Shown: positions 46,748-60,074, numbered from the stretch's first letter. The stretch is 64,000 nt of DNA from Druceiella hillmani (GCA_039881145.1 JAYKKI010000134.1:2204001-2268000); one strand, 5' to 3'. The notes: a model not told the origin generated them from the letters alone. Numbers and translations are program-made.

Positions 46748-48207
46748 CCTATAATTCAATAACATTTACACTAAGTTTATTATAGGCGCGCGAAAGCTCC
46801 ACCTTTCCTATAATATAGTTTGCCGGACTGGCAAGAAAATGTATTTAGAAGCATTTTGCAAAATATAATTATAATATGCAATGCATGGCTGACTGTACCA
46901 TTTCAATTTACAAGTATTTTGAGGTATCGAAACTCGGCATTCAAATTCAAAAAACAGTTTTCTTCTAATATTTTTATTCAACTTTCCAATTAATTCAATT
47001 TCATTCCAAAGTAAAAATAAACTAATTAATTAGTTCACTTATTACTATGATGATAAATTGTGAAACAAAAGAAATATAAGAGGTGTGGATTGCAAATATT
47101 GCGGTCAGATTGTACGAGCAAAGAATAAAAAATTAATCACTGTATGTATTTAAAAGTGTAGAAAGGCAAATGGTGAATAAATAAACAAAAATTCACTCAC
47201 ATTAGCACTTTGTGTAAAAATCACTTTGACTTAATAAATACAGTTCAAAGTTGTACCTAATACTGCTTTTGCAGAAATAATTGTAGCTAAACAAATATAT
47301 TGAAACTGTAAAATCGATTTTCGAGTATTGGTCAAAGAATTTAGACTTTATGATTGGGGCAATTTAAGCAAGCAATTTACGAATATGGAACTTAGTAAAA
47401 GGATGGTTGCTAAGTTTTTAAGTAATAGAAAAATCTTTAGTAACGATATTCTGCAAGGCACAAAATTTTTCGGAATTCCCTCTGACAGAAAATATTAAAT
47501 AAGCCAACCTTTCGATCGAACGTTTTTTATTAATACTTGGTTATGTAGTCACATGGAAACGACGTGTAACGTAGCATTCAGTTAAACTTGCTGTGCAACC
47601 TGTTTTCATATGTTAAACTTTTGAAACTTTCAGTTTATGTTATTATAATAAAATTGAAAGATGTGCTCCTATTTTTGTACTGTTTTTATAGGTCAGAAAC
47701 ATTCGTAAGCTTATCGTTGAACGTTATTAACTTAGTGAAAACATGTCAAGGAAGGAGTCTTATTAACACAAAAATAGCAAAATAGCATTACTTGAAAAAA
47801 ATCGAAAAATACAAAAAAAATCCAAATGAAATATCAATTTAAATTTTTTTAGGATTTTAACATGATTTTTATTAAGCATGGTTTGTTCAATTTTGATTAT
47901 TACAAAATAAATTGTGCCTTAAAAATGTATCTCCCTTTTTATTACTAAAAGTATCAAACACAAAATTTCAAGTCAATAACAGGATGTTTAGTAATATAAA
48001 TATGAGGTAAAAATTTATGTGGTCTATGACTTTTAGTTGATTTATTTATTCCGTGAAATGTAGATCAGGTCGAACATCTGAATCATGAAAATATGAGCTC
48101 CGTCAATTTTTAATTTATTTGTTTAATTCAATCGCCAATCGTGATAGGACGCGTTTTAAGCAGGCTTCGGAATTATTACGTAAATAAACGTTCAAAATAA
48201 GTAATAC
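46748..48207. other. AT-rich noncoding stretch
   Basis: A short inverted repeat with 9-bp arms (tattatagg ... cctataata, 46778-46815) encloses a G+C-richer segment (cgcgcgaaagctcc). Otherwise no gene or element is recognised. Confidence 0.5.

Positions 48208-48299
<92 letters not shown>
48208..48299. repeat. (TA)n microsatellite
   Basis: A long TA array with one ACA interruption, followed by gggtgtgtgaatgtgtgtttg. Minus-strand Tyr/Ile frames through it are artefacts. Confidence 0.95.
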
Positions 48300-48301
<2 letters not shown>

Positions 48302-49397
48302 GTGTGTGAATGTGTGTTTGTACACAACCTTAACGATGAGAAAAATCACATCAAAATAAATTGAGGAGAAGCGATTGATATTTATTTTTACATACGTTCT
48401 AGATACACTGTTATAGAAAAGCATGAAATTTCAATTATTGAGTTAAATTATGAGATTAGTTCTTACAAACATAAAAACTCATAAACTTACATACTCCCAA
48501 ACCTTCCTTCCTTACCTAATTGTAGAGTAGCAATATCACTTTTATGGTGTTCCTAATTTAAATACATAAATGAATAAAGAAATTATTGAACTATTTTTTT
48601 TCAAGTTACATATGAACTATATGATTGCTTTTTTTCCAACATAACATTAGTAATAAGCTAAACATTTCGGGAACACCCGCTCGCGGAACCACTTTTATTC
48701 CTTGATTACGTATTTGAATAGGTTTACGTCAGTTAATTTTAGGTAGGGATTAAGATTTCTCCTTACGATTAATTTAATTACTATTGTATTGTTATGTTTT
48801 TCTTTATAACTTTCTTATTCTTTTAAATTTTATTTATATGGATTTGACGTATAAATAAATATATATAATTAGGATCCGTGACATTTTCTAACATTTCGAG
48901 TAGTTCGTCACGATTAATACTATAGAATATATTTTAATAATATTTTAACCAAGTAAGTTGTTTATCTCAGATGCCATATGTATGTTATTGACATATACAA
49001 CAAGAAACCACATTAATTTTGTGTTAATTTTATATTAAACCCAAGCCTTATGATTTTAGTGAATTGAAAATTGGTCCTGTGCTATGAACAAGCAATGTTT
49101 AATTTTTTGGAAAACTCCTTTTCCTTGAGTTCAGTTCAGTTAATTGAACAACTGTTTGTATATGGTATCTGAAAAAAATATTTATTTATCAAAAGATTAA
49201 ATAAAGAAAAATTTATTCCGTTAAATATTAAACCGATAAATATTAGCCAATATACATTAATACGTAAATCAATGAAAACTAAATAGTAATCATTAATAAT
49301 TTTTTTTAGCAGCAGCTATAAAAATAATCATACTTCAATATATTTGCTATATTAACACATAGACAAAAAGTGACTTTTGCTATTTATTTATCCACAG
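48300..49397. other. AT-rich noncoding stretch
   Basis: No supported gene or element. It ends in a good splice-acceptor-like sequence (tttatttatccacag) at 49397. Confidence 0.5.
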
Positions 49398-49503
49398 AGT
49401 CGATCGACAATGTATACATCTACCTAATAATAAGTGTAGCCGCCTCAATTCTCCTCTGCTCTGGTCGCGGTCTACTGCATCATCAGGAAACTCATGGTTG
49501 GCT
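49398..49503 (+). other. Candidate exon with a membrane-segment-like sequence
   Basis: A pyrimidine-rich tract ending CACAG (to 49397) precedes an open stretch. The frame reads SIDNVYIYLIISVAASILL, a hydrophobic run long enough for a membrane segment, then CSGRGLLHHQETHGW. A donor-like GCT|GTAAGC follows at 49504. Codon choice favours C at third positions, against the AT-rich background. However, the last bases overlap the CR1-like 3' motif at 49495, so the stretch may instead be retroelement sequence. No host gene is recognised. Confidence 0.3.
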
Positions 49504-49561
49504 GTAAGCGTTTGCTCTCGTAGCAATAAGTTCGCCATATGTATCAATTAGACACATTAAA
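49495..49561 (+). mobile_element. Non-LTR (CR1-like) 3' end fragment, copy 3
   Basis: tggttggctgtaagcg, then agcaataagttcgccatatg, aligned by eye with 39359-39434 and 26470-26552. The ATAAATA tail is missing or changed. Confidence 0.45.
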
Positions 49562-49584
49562 ATAGAGAGAGAAAAGAATGAAAA

Positions 49585-49758
49585 ATGAAAAAACACTGCT
49601 CCAAGTGGCATGAGAAAGCTCCTGACATTTCAGCTACACCGGAAATTCCGAACGACTTCAACCACAGCATATCCGAAGAAGAGATCGTTGCGGCGGTAAA
49701 CGTAGGAATTAAACCCGAACGCTATGCTTACTTTTCCGACATGAATTTGGGGGTTTAA
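49585..49758 (+). CDS. Unidentified 57-residue open frame, exon-like
   Basis: From ATG 49585 to TAA 49756-49758. The product starts MKKHCSKWHEKAPDIS and continues with TPEIPNDFNHSISEEEIVAA, with balanced composition and many C- or G-ending codons, unlike chance frames nearby. An acceptor-like CTGACATTTCAG lies inside it at about 49632, so the real start could be an exon boundary there. The acidic 'NHSISEEEIVAAV' piece slightly recalls the segment upstream of the fingers domain of non-LTR reverse transcriptases, where a Lys/Gly-Pro motif would follow, but that motif is not seen. It may be a terminal exon, a retroelement scrap or, less likely, a small independent gene. Confidence 0.35.
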   Translation: MKKHCSKWHEKAPDISATPEIPNDFNHSISEEEIVAAVNVGIKPERYAYFSDMNLGV

Positions 49759-51263
49759 ATAATGGTTATTAATATGTTATTTAACTTTAATAAAGTATTC
49801 TATTAGGCATTTTAACTGTACGTAAAAAACTAGAAGTATAATAAATTTATTATGCGAAAGCAATGTTAAGCAAAAAAGTTGATTATATTTTGAAATAAAT
49901 AATTTATCCACCCAAGTGTATAATCAAAGAGAAAGGCATTTCATTTCAAAAACCCAAGGAAAAACTAAACAAAGAACATTTGCAAGTGACATATAGTTTA
50001 TTTCTCTACTGCAAGCTCTGCTAATGACATTCAAATACTGGAGTTGTAAATTCACATTCAACACAAAAGGTTTTAAGTATTGGAAAAAAAACATAAGAAA
50101 TGGCATTGAAAATAATATAAATCCAACAGAAAAGAGATATCTCAAGTATAGTGATTTATAAAAATTTAAAACAATTTCAATCTATTTAATTGCAAATATT
50201 ACATATAAAATATATTATGTAGATTAAATATCCACTAATTTGTGGGATGTGAAGAAATAGACAAAATTTTATTTAGATACATAAGCCTGGAAAATTTATA
50301 TTTAGGGAATAGAAATAAACATACAGTCCATTATTTATATTCATCTTGAGTGTAAGGCGTTCCTATATATAACATTTTTATATGGAAAAAGTGGAACTGG
50401 CAATATGTATTCTTTTTATATATTATCTTCGTAACTTAGGATATGACCTATTTTGTTTAATGACACAGTCTCAATTTCTTGAATTTTAATCCGGATTTTA
50501 TGACTTTATTGGTTTGGCAACTTTAAATTTCCTAAATATTCAAATGAAGACCCTTAAATTCTTTTCTTTATTTTCTTGCACACAAGATATTTAAAATTGC
50601 ACATTCACCATACGGACAAGTCACAAATATGTCGAATTATATACGAGACGCAGACACATCAAATACTCTTATGTACGTTCGGCCAAAAATCGGCCAAAAA
50701 CCTAAAAACTTTCAATTGGTTTTGGAACGGTAAGTAAATATAAAATCTGAAAAACGAAAGAGTGACCTTTTTTAAACTGACCTTTCGATAGTATTTATAC
50801 ATATAATGTACATTTTGTATCAGTCTGCTAAATTATAAATAGATTAGAATTTAATTCCCTTATTAAATATCACATAAGGAAGTAGACTAATACAGTTAAC
50901 AGTTTTTGTACAGTAATATAGTAGAAGACATATTTAATATAAAAAAGTCGTAAAAAGGAATTACCAGTGAGATCAATTGGAATTATTATAGTCGGAGCCA
51001 TGTGCAGGTAAGATGTTGCTCGTAATAAGTTAACGGTTGCCTCGTATGCTGATTTAATGTCGAGAATCAAAAACTTGGCTTAGATGAGTGCGGTATTAAA
51101 ATAGGTATTGAGAAGTTATTGGCGTTTAACCTTCCTGTTTGTTCGGCTCTGTTATCTTGCTTGTATTTATAGGTCAAGTTGTAAATGCATATTAGCACCT
51201 TCTTGTCCATGGAGATAAAATCAACATTATTTTCCTTTAAAATAATAATTAAAATATATTAGG
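49759..51263. other. AT-rich noncoding stretch
   Basis: No supported gene. The frames at 49924-50145 and 50870-51070 (minus strand) have no recognisable domain. Confidence 0.5.
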
Positions 51264-51306
51264 CCTTAGATAATCATGATCCTTGTTGACCTTAGATAAT
51301 CGTGAT
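51264..51306. repeat. 26-bp tandem duplication
   Basis: ccttagataatcatgat at 51264 and ccttagataatcgtgat at 51290, one difference seen. Confidence 0.85.
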
Positions 51307-54300
51307 ATCAATCACACTGAAGATTTGTTTTCAAAATTTAATTTCGAAATGAATACATTTATAAGAATTATAATAAAATTTAAGAGCATAAATACTTTTA
51401 TTTTAATTGAAACTTTATATTGTTGCATTCTTCAGGGAAGAAATTCGCGAATCGATTCAAAAATATTGTAAAACAAAAATATCCCAATATAACACTTGGC
51501 CATGTACCAAAGAAGTAAAAAGGTTAAATTGATAATTATTTATTAAAAAAAAGGAAATTCAGATTTATTGAACGTGGTAATTTTCAATTAAATTTATTAA
51601 CGTCTTCAAAAATATACGTAATTTTAAATATTGTTTATACACGAAAATAATATCGATCTAAGCAATAGAGAATATAATTTTTACAAAATAAAGTTGATTT
51701 TATTTTATTTCGCGATGTAGGATTATAAAGTATGAAAGTGATTTTGTGTTAAAAGCCCAGACTGCTTCACAACGTCAAGATGAAAGGAACATAATGAAAT
51801 ATAATTTTAATGATAACTTAGTGATTGAATTTTAATGATTATTTCAATAATTTTCTTTGTTACCTTTATTTCCAGCAACTATTTCTACATATTTAAGATT
51901 AAAAGTTTATATATTTAATTTAAAGTTACATTGAAAATTCAGAAAAAAGCAGAAAATGTAACTTTTTTGAAAGATATTATAGCAGATTTAATTGTGTTAA
52001 AATTAAAAGTATAAAATGTATTTATCAATCTTACTCAAACAAACGTATTAAACTTATAATTACATTAACAAGATAGATAATAAGAAATATCATGAGGTAA
52101 TTTGTCAGTGCAACGAAGTAGACCGAATTGTGGCTTTCCACCAAAATAACTCCTAAAATTTTTTTCATAACTTCTGCTATTTTAGATTTTCAGTCGAAAT
52201 CTTCCAAAAAAAAACATAAAGCTCAAAATATTACTTCAATATTCCCAAAATGTTTTTGAAATATTTACTCATGTTACTCTTTTCCAAGGGTTTTGTGATA
52301 TTTACAAAAACCTAATACTGTACCTGTAAAATATCTAAGAATTATTATTTATACATATTTACCAATACACCTTTGTATGTTTTGCGTCAATTTAAACATT
52401 TGAATCTTACGAAAAAAATCAGTCATTTTTTGTACAAAATTCAACATGTGTTACATCTTAAGAGACAATGGTTAGCAGGAATGATTTGCGAATATAAATA
52501 CATAATTATTTTCTCTATTCTTTGAAGTGGGACAAGCAAACTAATAATTGGTCACAGAATTAGGCCTGCCTACAAATTAAGGTTAAACGTTTGTTACATT
52601 TAACCTTAAATTGTCATGGCGCTTATGTTTAATAAATGAAGTTCAGCCAAATACTAAACACGGTAATTATTATAGTTAATAATTAGATAGCAATTAATAA
52701 TTTTTTATTTTATAAAATTTAATAATTTAATAATTTTAGTAAAATTAATATTACTGAAAAAATTAGGTAACGGTATTATAGCATTTTAATGATAAAGACA
52801 AAATCTTTTTAGATTTTCACAGTAGGTAAATTGAAACACCAGATTCGTAGATGGCGTAATTTTGGTTATTGAAAATCTATCCACAAATATAGAATTCTTC
52901 AAAATATAAAAATTAATCATTACTCTATCCGCGAAAAGGCCTTCTCCTTTTCCCTTCATTTAATAATAGGTATAAAGCACATACGTAATATGAAATCCAA
53001 GATAGACTACCGTCAAGAGCGCCAAATATTTCCACGTAATCACGATTCTACGTGAGGCCATTCACCAAAAAGATCGTTATATGCTTCGTGAACCCGGAAT
53101 AAGTTTATACAAATGGTTTTTGAGCTACTTTGAAGGAATTATATTGACTTTTCCAAGGATTGCGATAATTTCTTTCGATTTTACGATGCGATATCACCAG
53201 TGAATCCTGAAAGTAAATGAATGACTTATTAGTAATGAGAAATGAGGACTTAAAAAAAGGGTTCTAATTTTTCTTCACCATTCTGTCAGTCAACTCTTGT
53301 GTTGATATTGTAAATAAAAAACAAGATATGCAAAGAGGTCGCAAAGAGTGCTGTGATAACTTGTGGTTGCCAATATCGATTTACAAATATTGCGTTTTGG
53401 TATACATACTTAGTTAAACTTTCAATTTTACATTTTTTTACGATATGTCAGACATGTAAAGGAAATTTAAAATTTGTTAAATATATCAGTTTTATGTGAA
53501 CACATAAAACTTCACTCCCTTTCTTTAATTATTCAATGCTCAGAGGGTTGTTTTGAATGTATCAGAGTCCAGGCGTAACAATAAACCTTGGGTGGTATAC
53601 CGAGATTATGAAGCAGAACGCAACATAACGTAATACTGTTGGTACGGAATGTATTTCAGACTCTAGATTTAAATTAATTTAACATTACGTGCAGTAGATA
53701 GATGATAAAATTAATTATAAAGATGTAGAATAAGCCGCTAAATGTACTATAGTTCAGTTTTTAAACTTCATAATGATACTTAATTGAAATATCCAATAAA
53801 AACATAATTACGTTTTATACTTTCTTTTATTTTTTCCGAGAAAAATTCTTATTTTGATTTATTTTTATACAAAAGTAATAAATAAAAAAATTAGTTGATA
53901 AAAAAATTACAAATTATTAAATTAATCATTTTGCACTAACATTTCCTTTCATCTGTCATAGTAATTTTTCCTCGCAAATCGTTTGTTATAGAAACACGAC
54001 ATTAGGGACAGTTATACAGCGTGATAATAGTTAGCTCAACGTAATTAATAGGTGACGATCTTTTTTTAATTTAATGTGTTATGTTTGAATAAAACCATAA
54101 TGTTTAAATAAAACCAATTTTAAAGAGAGCAAATTAAGTGATAGTTTTTCTTTTAATGTCGTATTTGGAGTATCGCTTAAAAAAGTATAAGAATCAAATA
54201 TAATTAAATTTTTTGAAGAATTTTATGTAAGATAAAGATGCTGTCAAAAAGATCCACTACAGTAAGTTGCCTTTATCAACACCTTCGAAACTGTAAAATT

Positions 54301-54683
54301 GTTAAAAAACCGTACAAGTAGAAGTTTATGGAAAAGATATAGTAATAATATTAAATCAAATTGTTTTTAAGAATTCTAATTGTTTTCAAAAAATATTTAT
54401 GTATATAATTTAATTGAAATAGTAAGTACCAATCAATGTTTATATGTACGTTTTTTTTTATATTAAAAATATTTTTATTTATTATTATAAATGATTATAA
54501 CTATTATAAATTATAAAGCTTTCCACAATAGATAGAAAAGCGTTGGTATTACTGAATTGTGACGGATGGAAATCAAGATATTATTTGAGCCCGACTGAAC
54601 CCTAAAAAGAGAGTTTCCGGACGATGGTAAAATTGTTATCCTTCTAGAGTAACCAAGCTAGTATAAGTTTTATTTACAGTTTA
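51307..54683. other. AT-rich noncoding stretch with small inverted repeats
   Basis: Two short hairpins are present: 14-bp arms with one mismatch (52574-52587 and 52599-52612, ttaaggttaaa type), and 11-bp perfect arms around aa (53488-53511, agttttatgtg). At about 52930-53210 and 53530-53660 the text is less AT-rich but no frame or family is recognised. Confidence 0.5.
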
Positions 54684-55045
54684 GTTTTGGTAAAAATCGC
54701 TTTCAAAATTTGTGAAATCAACATTACGGGTACAAACGAAAATAGTAATTTCATCCAACTTTTAATTTTATTTAAAAAACGCGTTGAACGATTTGTCTAA
54801 AGAAATAATACAATGTAAAATTATATTATAAAGACATTTTCAAACAAAAAAGGAAAATATTTACTGCCTAGATTTGGTAAAAATCGCTTTCAAATTGTGC
54901 AATTAACATTAAAGGAAAAATAAGTATTTCATCTCACTTCATTTTATTTAAAAAAACTAAATAAACAAAACAATGTTTTTATTCCTACAAACTGTTAAAA
55001 TTATGTTGTAATAACAGTTTGAAGTACAAAAAAAAACAATTTTTA
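54684..55045. repeat. Diverged tandem duplication, period about 187 bp
   Basis: ttttggtaaaaatcgctttcaaa (54685) recurs as atttggtaaaaatcgctttcaaa (54872). It is followed in both copies by similar text (aacatta..g, atttcatcY.act, attttatttaaaaaa). The copies differ by substitutions and indels. Confidence 0.65.
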
Positions 55046-57545
55046 ATAAAAAATTTTATAATTATTTTTGGATCTTACTGTTACACGACAATTACATTAA
55101 AACAATCATAGCTTAGCAATATTAATGATTAACTTTTGTTGATTTTCAAAATATTGTATAGATGTTTTTATAAACATATTTTTTACGGAATGCAGATACG
55201 TTGAAGACAGCACAAAAACAGTTCTTAAAAATATTGAAATTGCTGTAATTAAATCTACTTTTAGCACAATATTAAAACAAAGGATTTAATTTTAACCATA
55301 TTTTTAATTACGGCTTTGAAATTATAATTAAATCAACCATATTTTCAAGAATAAACAATTTTTTTTTATAATTTTGCTCTATATACGTTTATTTATTTTT
55401 AATTATTATTTAAACATTGTGGTTACCGACTTGAGACGCAAATAAATGAAGTAATTTAAATAAATTACATTTTTTGCATAAACCCTTACTTAACTTTTTA
55501 AACGGAAATGTTTGTTTGGTTGATTTAATGAATTAAGCGTAATGTTACATTTCCGTAGAATTTCCCCCCAATTTGTTAAGTGCTTAGCTTTGTATGTACT
55601 TCTACATTTACACGCATGCTCGATCAAAAACATATGGTTAGGAGCGGTTACGCAATAATTGGTAATTAGAAACATTGTCGGAAACATTAGAGTATTTGTT
55701 CAAAGTTTGAAACACTCCGTAATAATTTCCTAAATGAAGTTTTGTTATCATCAAAATGTCTACCCTTGCGTCTACTCCTTGGTCTTCATTCAATTTTTAA
55801 GTTAGTCGTTATAAATTAAAACAAAAAAAATCCATTTTCTGTTAGTTTTATGTGTTTTCCGAATCCTAATTCAGAATAAACTTTTTTGTAAATTCCCTTT
55901 AGAGTATGTACATAAAGCACACTTATTTCCGTAAAATAAAATATCTCACCGTCAACCGCAATAATAATGTTGAAAAGGTTGACTATGTTTTAATTATTGT
56001 AATTCGCAGAATAAAGATAAATAATTACGATAATAAAACGAAAAAGAGATGGAAATTCACAGGCCTAAACTTAGAGATTTACAGAATTATTATTTACAAA
56101 TCTTTCTATTCAAAATAACTTAAATCATAAAAGACTAAATTTTTAAAAAAAGTTAAATTGTCTAGGCGAAATCGATTAAAAGTAGAATATTCAGATGATT
56201 TTTTTAAGGAATTGATTGAAGAAAATGTTTTGGTTACAGATCTATATTAATTGGGAATTAAATAGATTTTCATAAAAAAACCTAGACAATACGGAAACAA
56301 GTGACACGAGTAATTTTCAATAAATAAAACAACACCAAAAATGGAGATTTTTTTAATATACCAAAGAGATAATTTGATCGTTTATATAGATACTGAAATA
56401 TAGATGTTAGAAAATATTTTGGTAGAATTTTGAATATATTGTGGAAAAATTTTGGAGTATGCTATTTTATACATACTCTTTTAATTACTTAACAGGAAAA
56501 ATTTTAGAAATTGCGTATTCTATTTTTTTTGTTTGTTTCACATTTTGAAAAGGATATAATACCTTTCGCGGATTGCTTTTATCGTGCATTTTTTTTAATT
56601 ATTAAGTATTCATACCACCTCGATCTTGAGTTTGGTAATACCTAAATCAAGTACAAAGAGTGGTTAGACAAACGTTGGGTTTAGTGAGTCGAGATAGCAC
56701 TGATAGGTTTTTTCCATCCATGGAAGACTCACCAATATTGAAAACATGCTCGAATTTCTACATGACCAGACTTGAGAAGAATTGTATTATCAATTTGCAA
56801 AATTAAATTAATTAAATTTTCTATTATCTAACCTGCAAAAAAACTTTATTATCTTTGTATATGAGACTTATCTTTCATTTTGTTTTGACATAATTTCGTT
56901 TAGTTATAAATTACATAAACAATTGCTAAGCCGTTGTCACCGATTCTTTCATTTATTTTGAAAAACTTTCTATATCAACAATTTTGGTTATCCAAATTTT
57001 TTATTTAATAACGTTTATCAGCTCTTTTATTAACTACAACATATATCACTTAAATTGATTAGGCATTCTTAAAACTGGTAAGTAAATATATTTGAAATTT
57101 CGTAACAAAACGTTTTTGAAAAAGCCTACATCTTCGGACACGTAATTTAAATAAAATGATGGATGCAATCGTGATTAAAAAAATCGGGATAGACCGTTGA
57201 CCGTAAAAAAATAAGAGAATATGAAAAAAAATATCATAATATCAGCACTCATGATATTTCCAAATTTCCACTCTTAATACTATATTAGCCAAATTAATAA
57301 TAATAAAGGTTACATTAAAAAATTAAATAAATTTAGTTAAACTGATTTTTGTTAAATTCAAGACTGTAACTTGACTGAGTGATTCTAGAGTAATTTCATT
57401 TCCTATTTTAAATTTTTTCTATTGTCGCAATTATTTTGGATTGTTTTTTTCATTGAATGTTATTTCTTGTTATCGACCGTAAAGTTTTTCTATATAATTA
57501 CTCGAATTTCAGTGGTTACTTTAAAAATTGGAATCTCTATTCTTG
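55046..57545. other. AT-rich noncoding stretch
   Basis: No supported gene. The frames at 55490-55687 (minus) and 55906-56118 (plus) have the Asn/Ile/Lys-rich composition expected by chance. Confidence 0.55.
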
Positions 57546-57588
57546 ACTTGTTAGTGAAACACAGCTTGGTTCTCTTTCACTAACAAGT
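57546..57588. repeat. 14-bp-armed hairpin, 15-base loop
   Basis: acttgttagtgaaa and its exact reverse complement flank a 15-base spacer. Flanking gtcaagtc words extend the symmetry imperfectly. Confidence 0.8.
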
Positions 57589-59812
57589 AAAGAGTAGATA
57601 GTCAAGTCAAAAACTTCGTCTACTTTGGCTAGTCTCAAAAAGTTTTCTAAGTTAAATATTTGTTTTATATAATGTTATCTTTTTTTCGTTCAACTACTCC
57701 TTTTTATTTTATATCTTTCATTGTTATCTTGTGTTTTCTAGTATCAAAGATACATTTTTCATCAGTTAAATTTCATATCAGTATATGGGTAAAACCATGT
57801 AAATCCTTAATTGTTGCTTAATTTATACTGTTATAACATACAGCATGTATCACTTTTAAAATTTTCTGAATTTGGGAGTGAAAAATTAATGCAACTAATA
57901 TCAACATTGGAATTTTTGTGAAATTCTGCAACAAATTATGCATTTTAATGTATATTCCCAATCTTAGAAACGGTTTATAAACCCAAATAGAAAAATTGGA
58001 CAAAAATAATTTTTTAATAAAGTCCCGTAAATAGGTTTATATTAATTTTAAAATCAATTAATCCAATATTTCTTGTATAGCATTTGGTTACAGCAGCCTT
58101 ATCCGTTTGTTGCTTTCAATTGTGGTATTTTACGTATTGAAAAAAGATGGCTCACCAAAAACTTACTAGTAAAATAAATTTTTATTAGTATATTCGATTT
58201 TTTTATTAACGTTTTTGTTTAATTATTTTTCATACATTTTTATTGTTACAACAAAAACAGTATTTTACAAAGGTTTTTCTTTTATGTTTTTTTCTCACAA
58301 ATATCTTAGAATTGAAAACAAATTACACTGACATATGTATCAGTATATTACACATACTTTAATTATTGTATAGCGACATTTCAAGCAACACTTTTGGAGT
58401 TACATGGCGGCATGGCGCAAACGCTGTTACGCGCGCTATGTTTCTTATAAGTAGGACCCTCCTTACTCAAAGGTAACATGGCTTCATAAACCGTTTTTTA
58501 AAAAGTTTGAAAGGTATACATAACCTGATAGAAAATTTTACAGAGAATGCAATTTTGACATTAGTTGTATGAATTGTACACTCTACAATTTGGAAATATT
58601 AAATATAATAAAGAACAAAGATGTTTTTTTTCTCGAACATTTAACAGGGTTATATCCTTTTTTGTATCAATCGGTCTAGTCCACACTTTTATGTTTATAT
58701 TATATTAGTGTGAATAAATTAACAATTAAAAGTTAAATTTGTTTCACTAATGTCACCCAAGTGCAATTAATATACCTTCGGCAGCTGCAAAATGATCAGG
58801 TCTGCTTTTCCATTATTTGAGATAGTTACTCCGAAAGATCAAACATTGGAGAAATGGTGGTCGGTATCACGAGTTACCTGTTTGGCAAAATTTCAATTCC
58901 ATTTTCTGCGACGTGGTGCAAGACCCTCCATTATTTTAGATACGCGATACGTGAGATATACGGATTCTGATATGAAATTGGCCTAAATAAAACGGTCACC
59001 TTGGTGCTAAAATATCGACTTCTTCCCGTTATCCTGTAGCATGTTGGTGTAGTCACGATTTCTAATACTTAATTAACGGAGCCTGCAGAACATTACACCT
59101 AAATGGTGAATTATTTCAAAATCCCTCACGTTTGGAACTTGAAAGATCTTCCAAATTTTTGAACGGATTATGAAACTTGAACGTTTGACGATAAAGTAGA
59201 CGAATTCAAAGGATATCCAAAACAATTTATGACATCATAAAAAATTATAGGACTCTCTTCTATTAAAGACGACACCAAATATTTTCCTTCATATTGTGGT
59301 TCAATACCGTATTGATGAGTATTTTTATTCATAGTTCCTGAGTCTAATATTAATATATATTATATTATTTATGCGGTGATAAATAAGCGTAGTCGCTTAA
59401 ATCTAATGGAAGCTGACGAAATCAGTACCAAATGTCTACAAATTGATTAATCCCTGACAGTTTTTAGAGTACGTATTATTCAAATATTTTATTCCAGTTT
59501 TATTAAAAAATTCGCTAACGCTTTTGATATATGCAAGGTGAAAATATTTTTCCGATTTTATTATCACATGTGTGACCGCCATCGGCTAAGACAATAGGCT
59601 TGACATGTGAACCTTAAATCTTTGCTTTATTAAAAATAGTATGAATCTTTTGTTTTCAATACTACTTTAGAAATACTTTTTACAAATATTGAAGTATGTA
59701 GATTTTTATAATATTTAAAAAAAAAGATGAAGTATTTTGAAATCAGTGGATTGGTCAAATGTGGAGAAACGCAAAGGATAATCCTACTAAAATATTAATA
59801 TTCAAAAAACAA
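57589..59812. other. Mostly noncoding; one unassigned open frame
   Basis: A 64-residue plus-strand frame at 58792-58986 has fairly balanced composition (for example LRRGARPSIILDTRYVRY) and extends a few codons upstream of its ATG, but I recognise no family. It may be a small retroelement or gene fragment. A G+C-rich patch (catggcggcatggcgcaaacg) lies at about 58403-58440. No other content is supported. Confidence 0.35.
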
Positions 59813-59992
59813 GAGAGAATACTCGACTAAGAAGTAGGCCACTCTCTAGATGGATGGATGACATCGAAAAAGATATAAAAACTTTGAACATAAGTAATTG
59901 GAAATGAGTCACGACTGATAGGAGATGTTGGAAAAAGCACGTAGTAGAGGCAGCCAAAGCCTGCAAGGGGATATTGCGATTGTGATGAAGAA
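59813..59992 (+). pseudogene. Non-LTR retrotransposon ORF2 C-terminal remnant
   Basis: The plus-strand frame reads RPLSRWMDDIEKDIKTLNIS, then NWK-stop-VTTDRRCWKKHV and VEAAKACKGI. This matches the conserved end of RTE/jockey-type ORF2 proteins: a GRP-LRWxD segment, 'executing L/I-x-NWK', a DRxxW motif, and an EAKxxKG ending near the stop. One in-frame TGA interrupts it. Only the last 60 or so codons survive, consistent with 5' truncation. A tgatgaagaagaag-like tract follows, as in RTE 3' ends. Confidence 0.65.
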
Positions 59993-60024
59993 GAAGAACA
60001 TACCACGTGACGCCAGAGTCGTCG

Positions 60025-60074
60025 CACATCCCAGATTGATTCACATCCACAGAAGCACATCCCAGATTGATTCA
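60025..60074. repeat. 31-bp-period tandem duplication
   Basis: cacatcccagattgattca occurs at 60025-60043 and again at 60056-60074. It lies just downstream of the retroelement 3' end. Confidence 0.9.

Noticed and set aside
58792..58986. 64-residue frame as a gene
   Set aside because: Composition is fairly balanced but there is no recognisable motif, no splice context and no neighbour; left as an unassigned open frame.
59802..60060. Two overlapping minus-strand frames of 82 and 77 codons
   Set aside because: Antisense to the plus-strand retrotransposon ORF2 tail.
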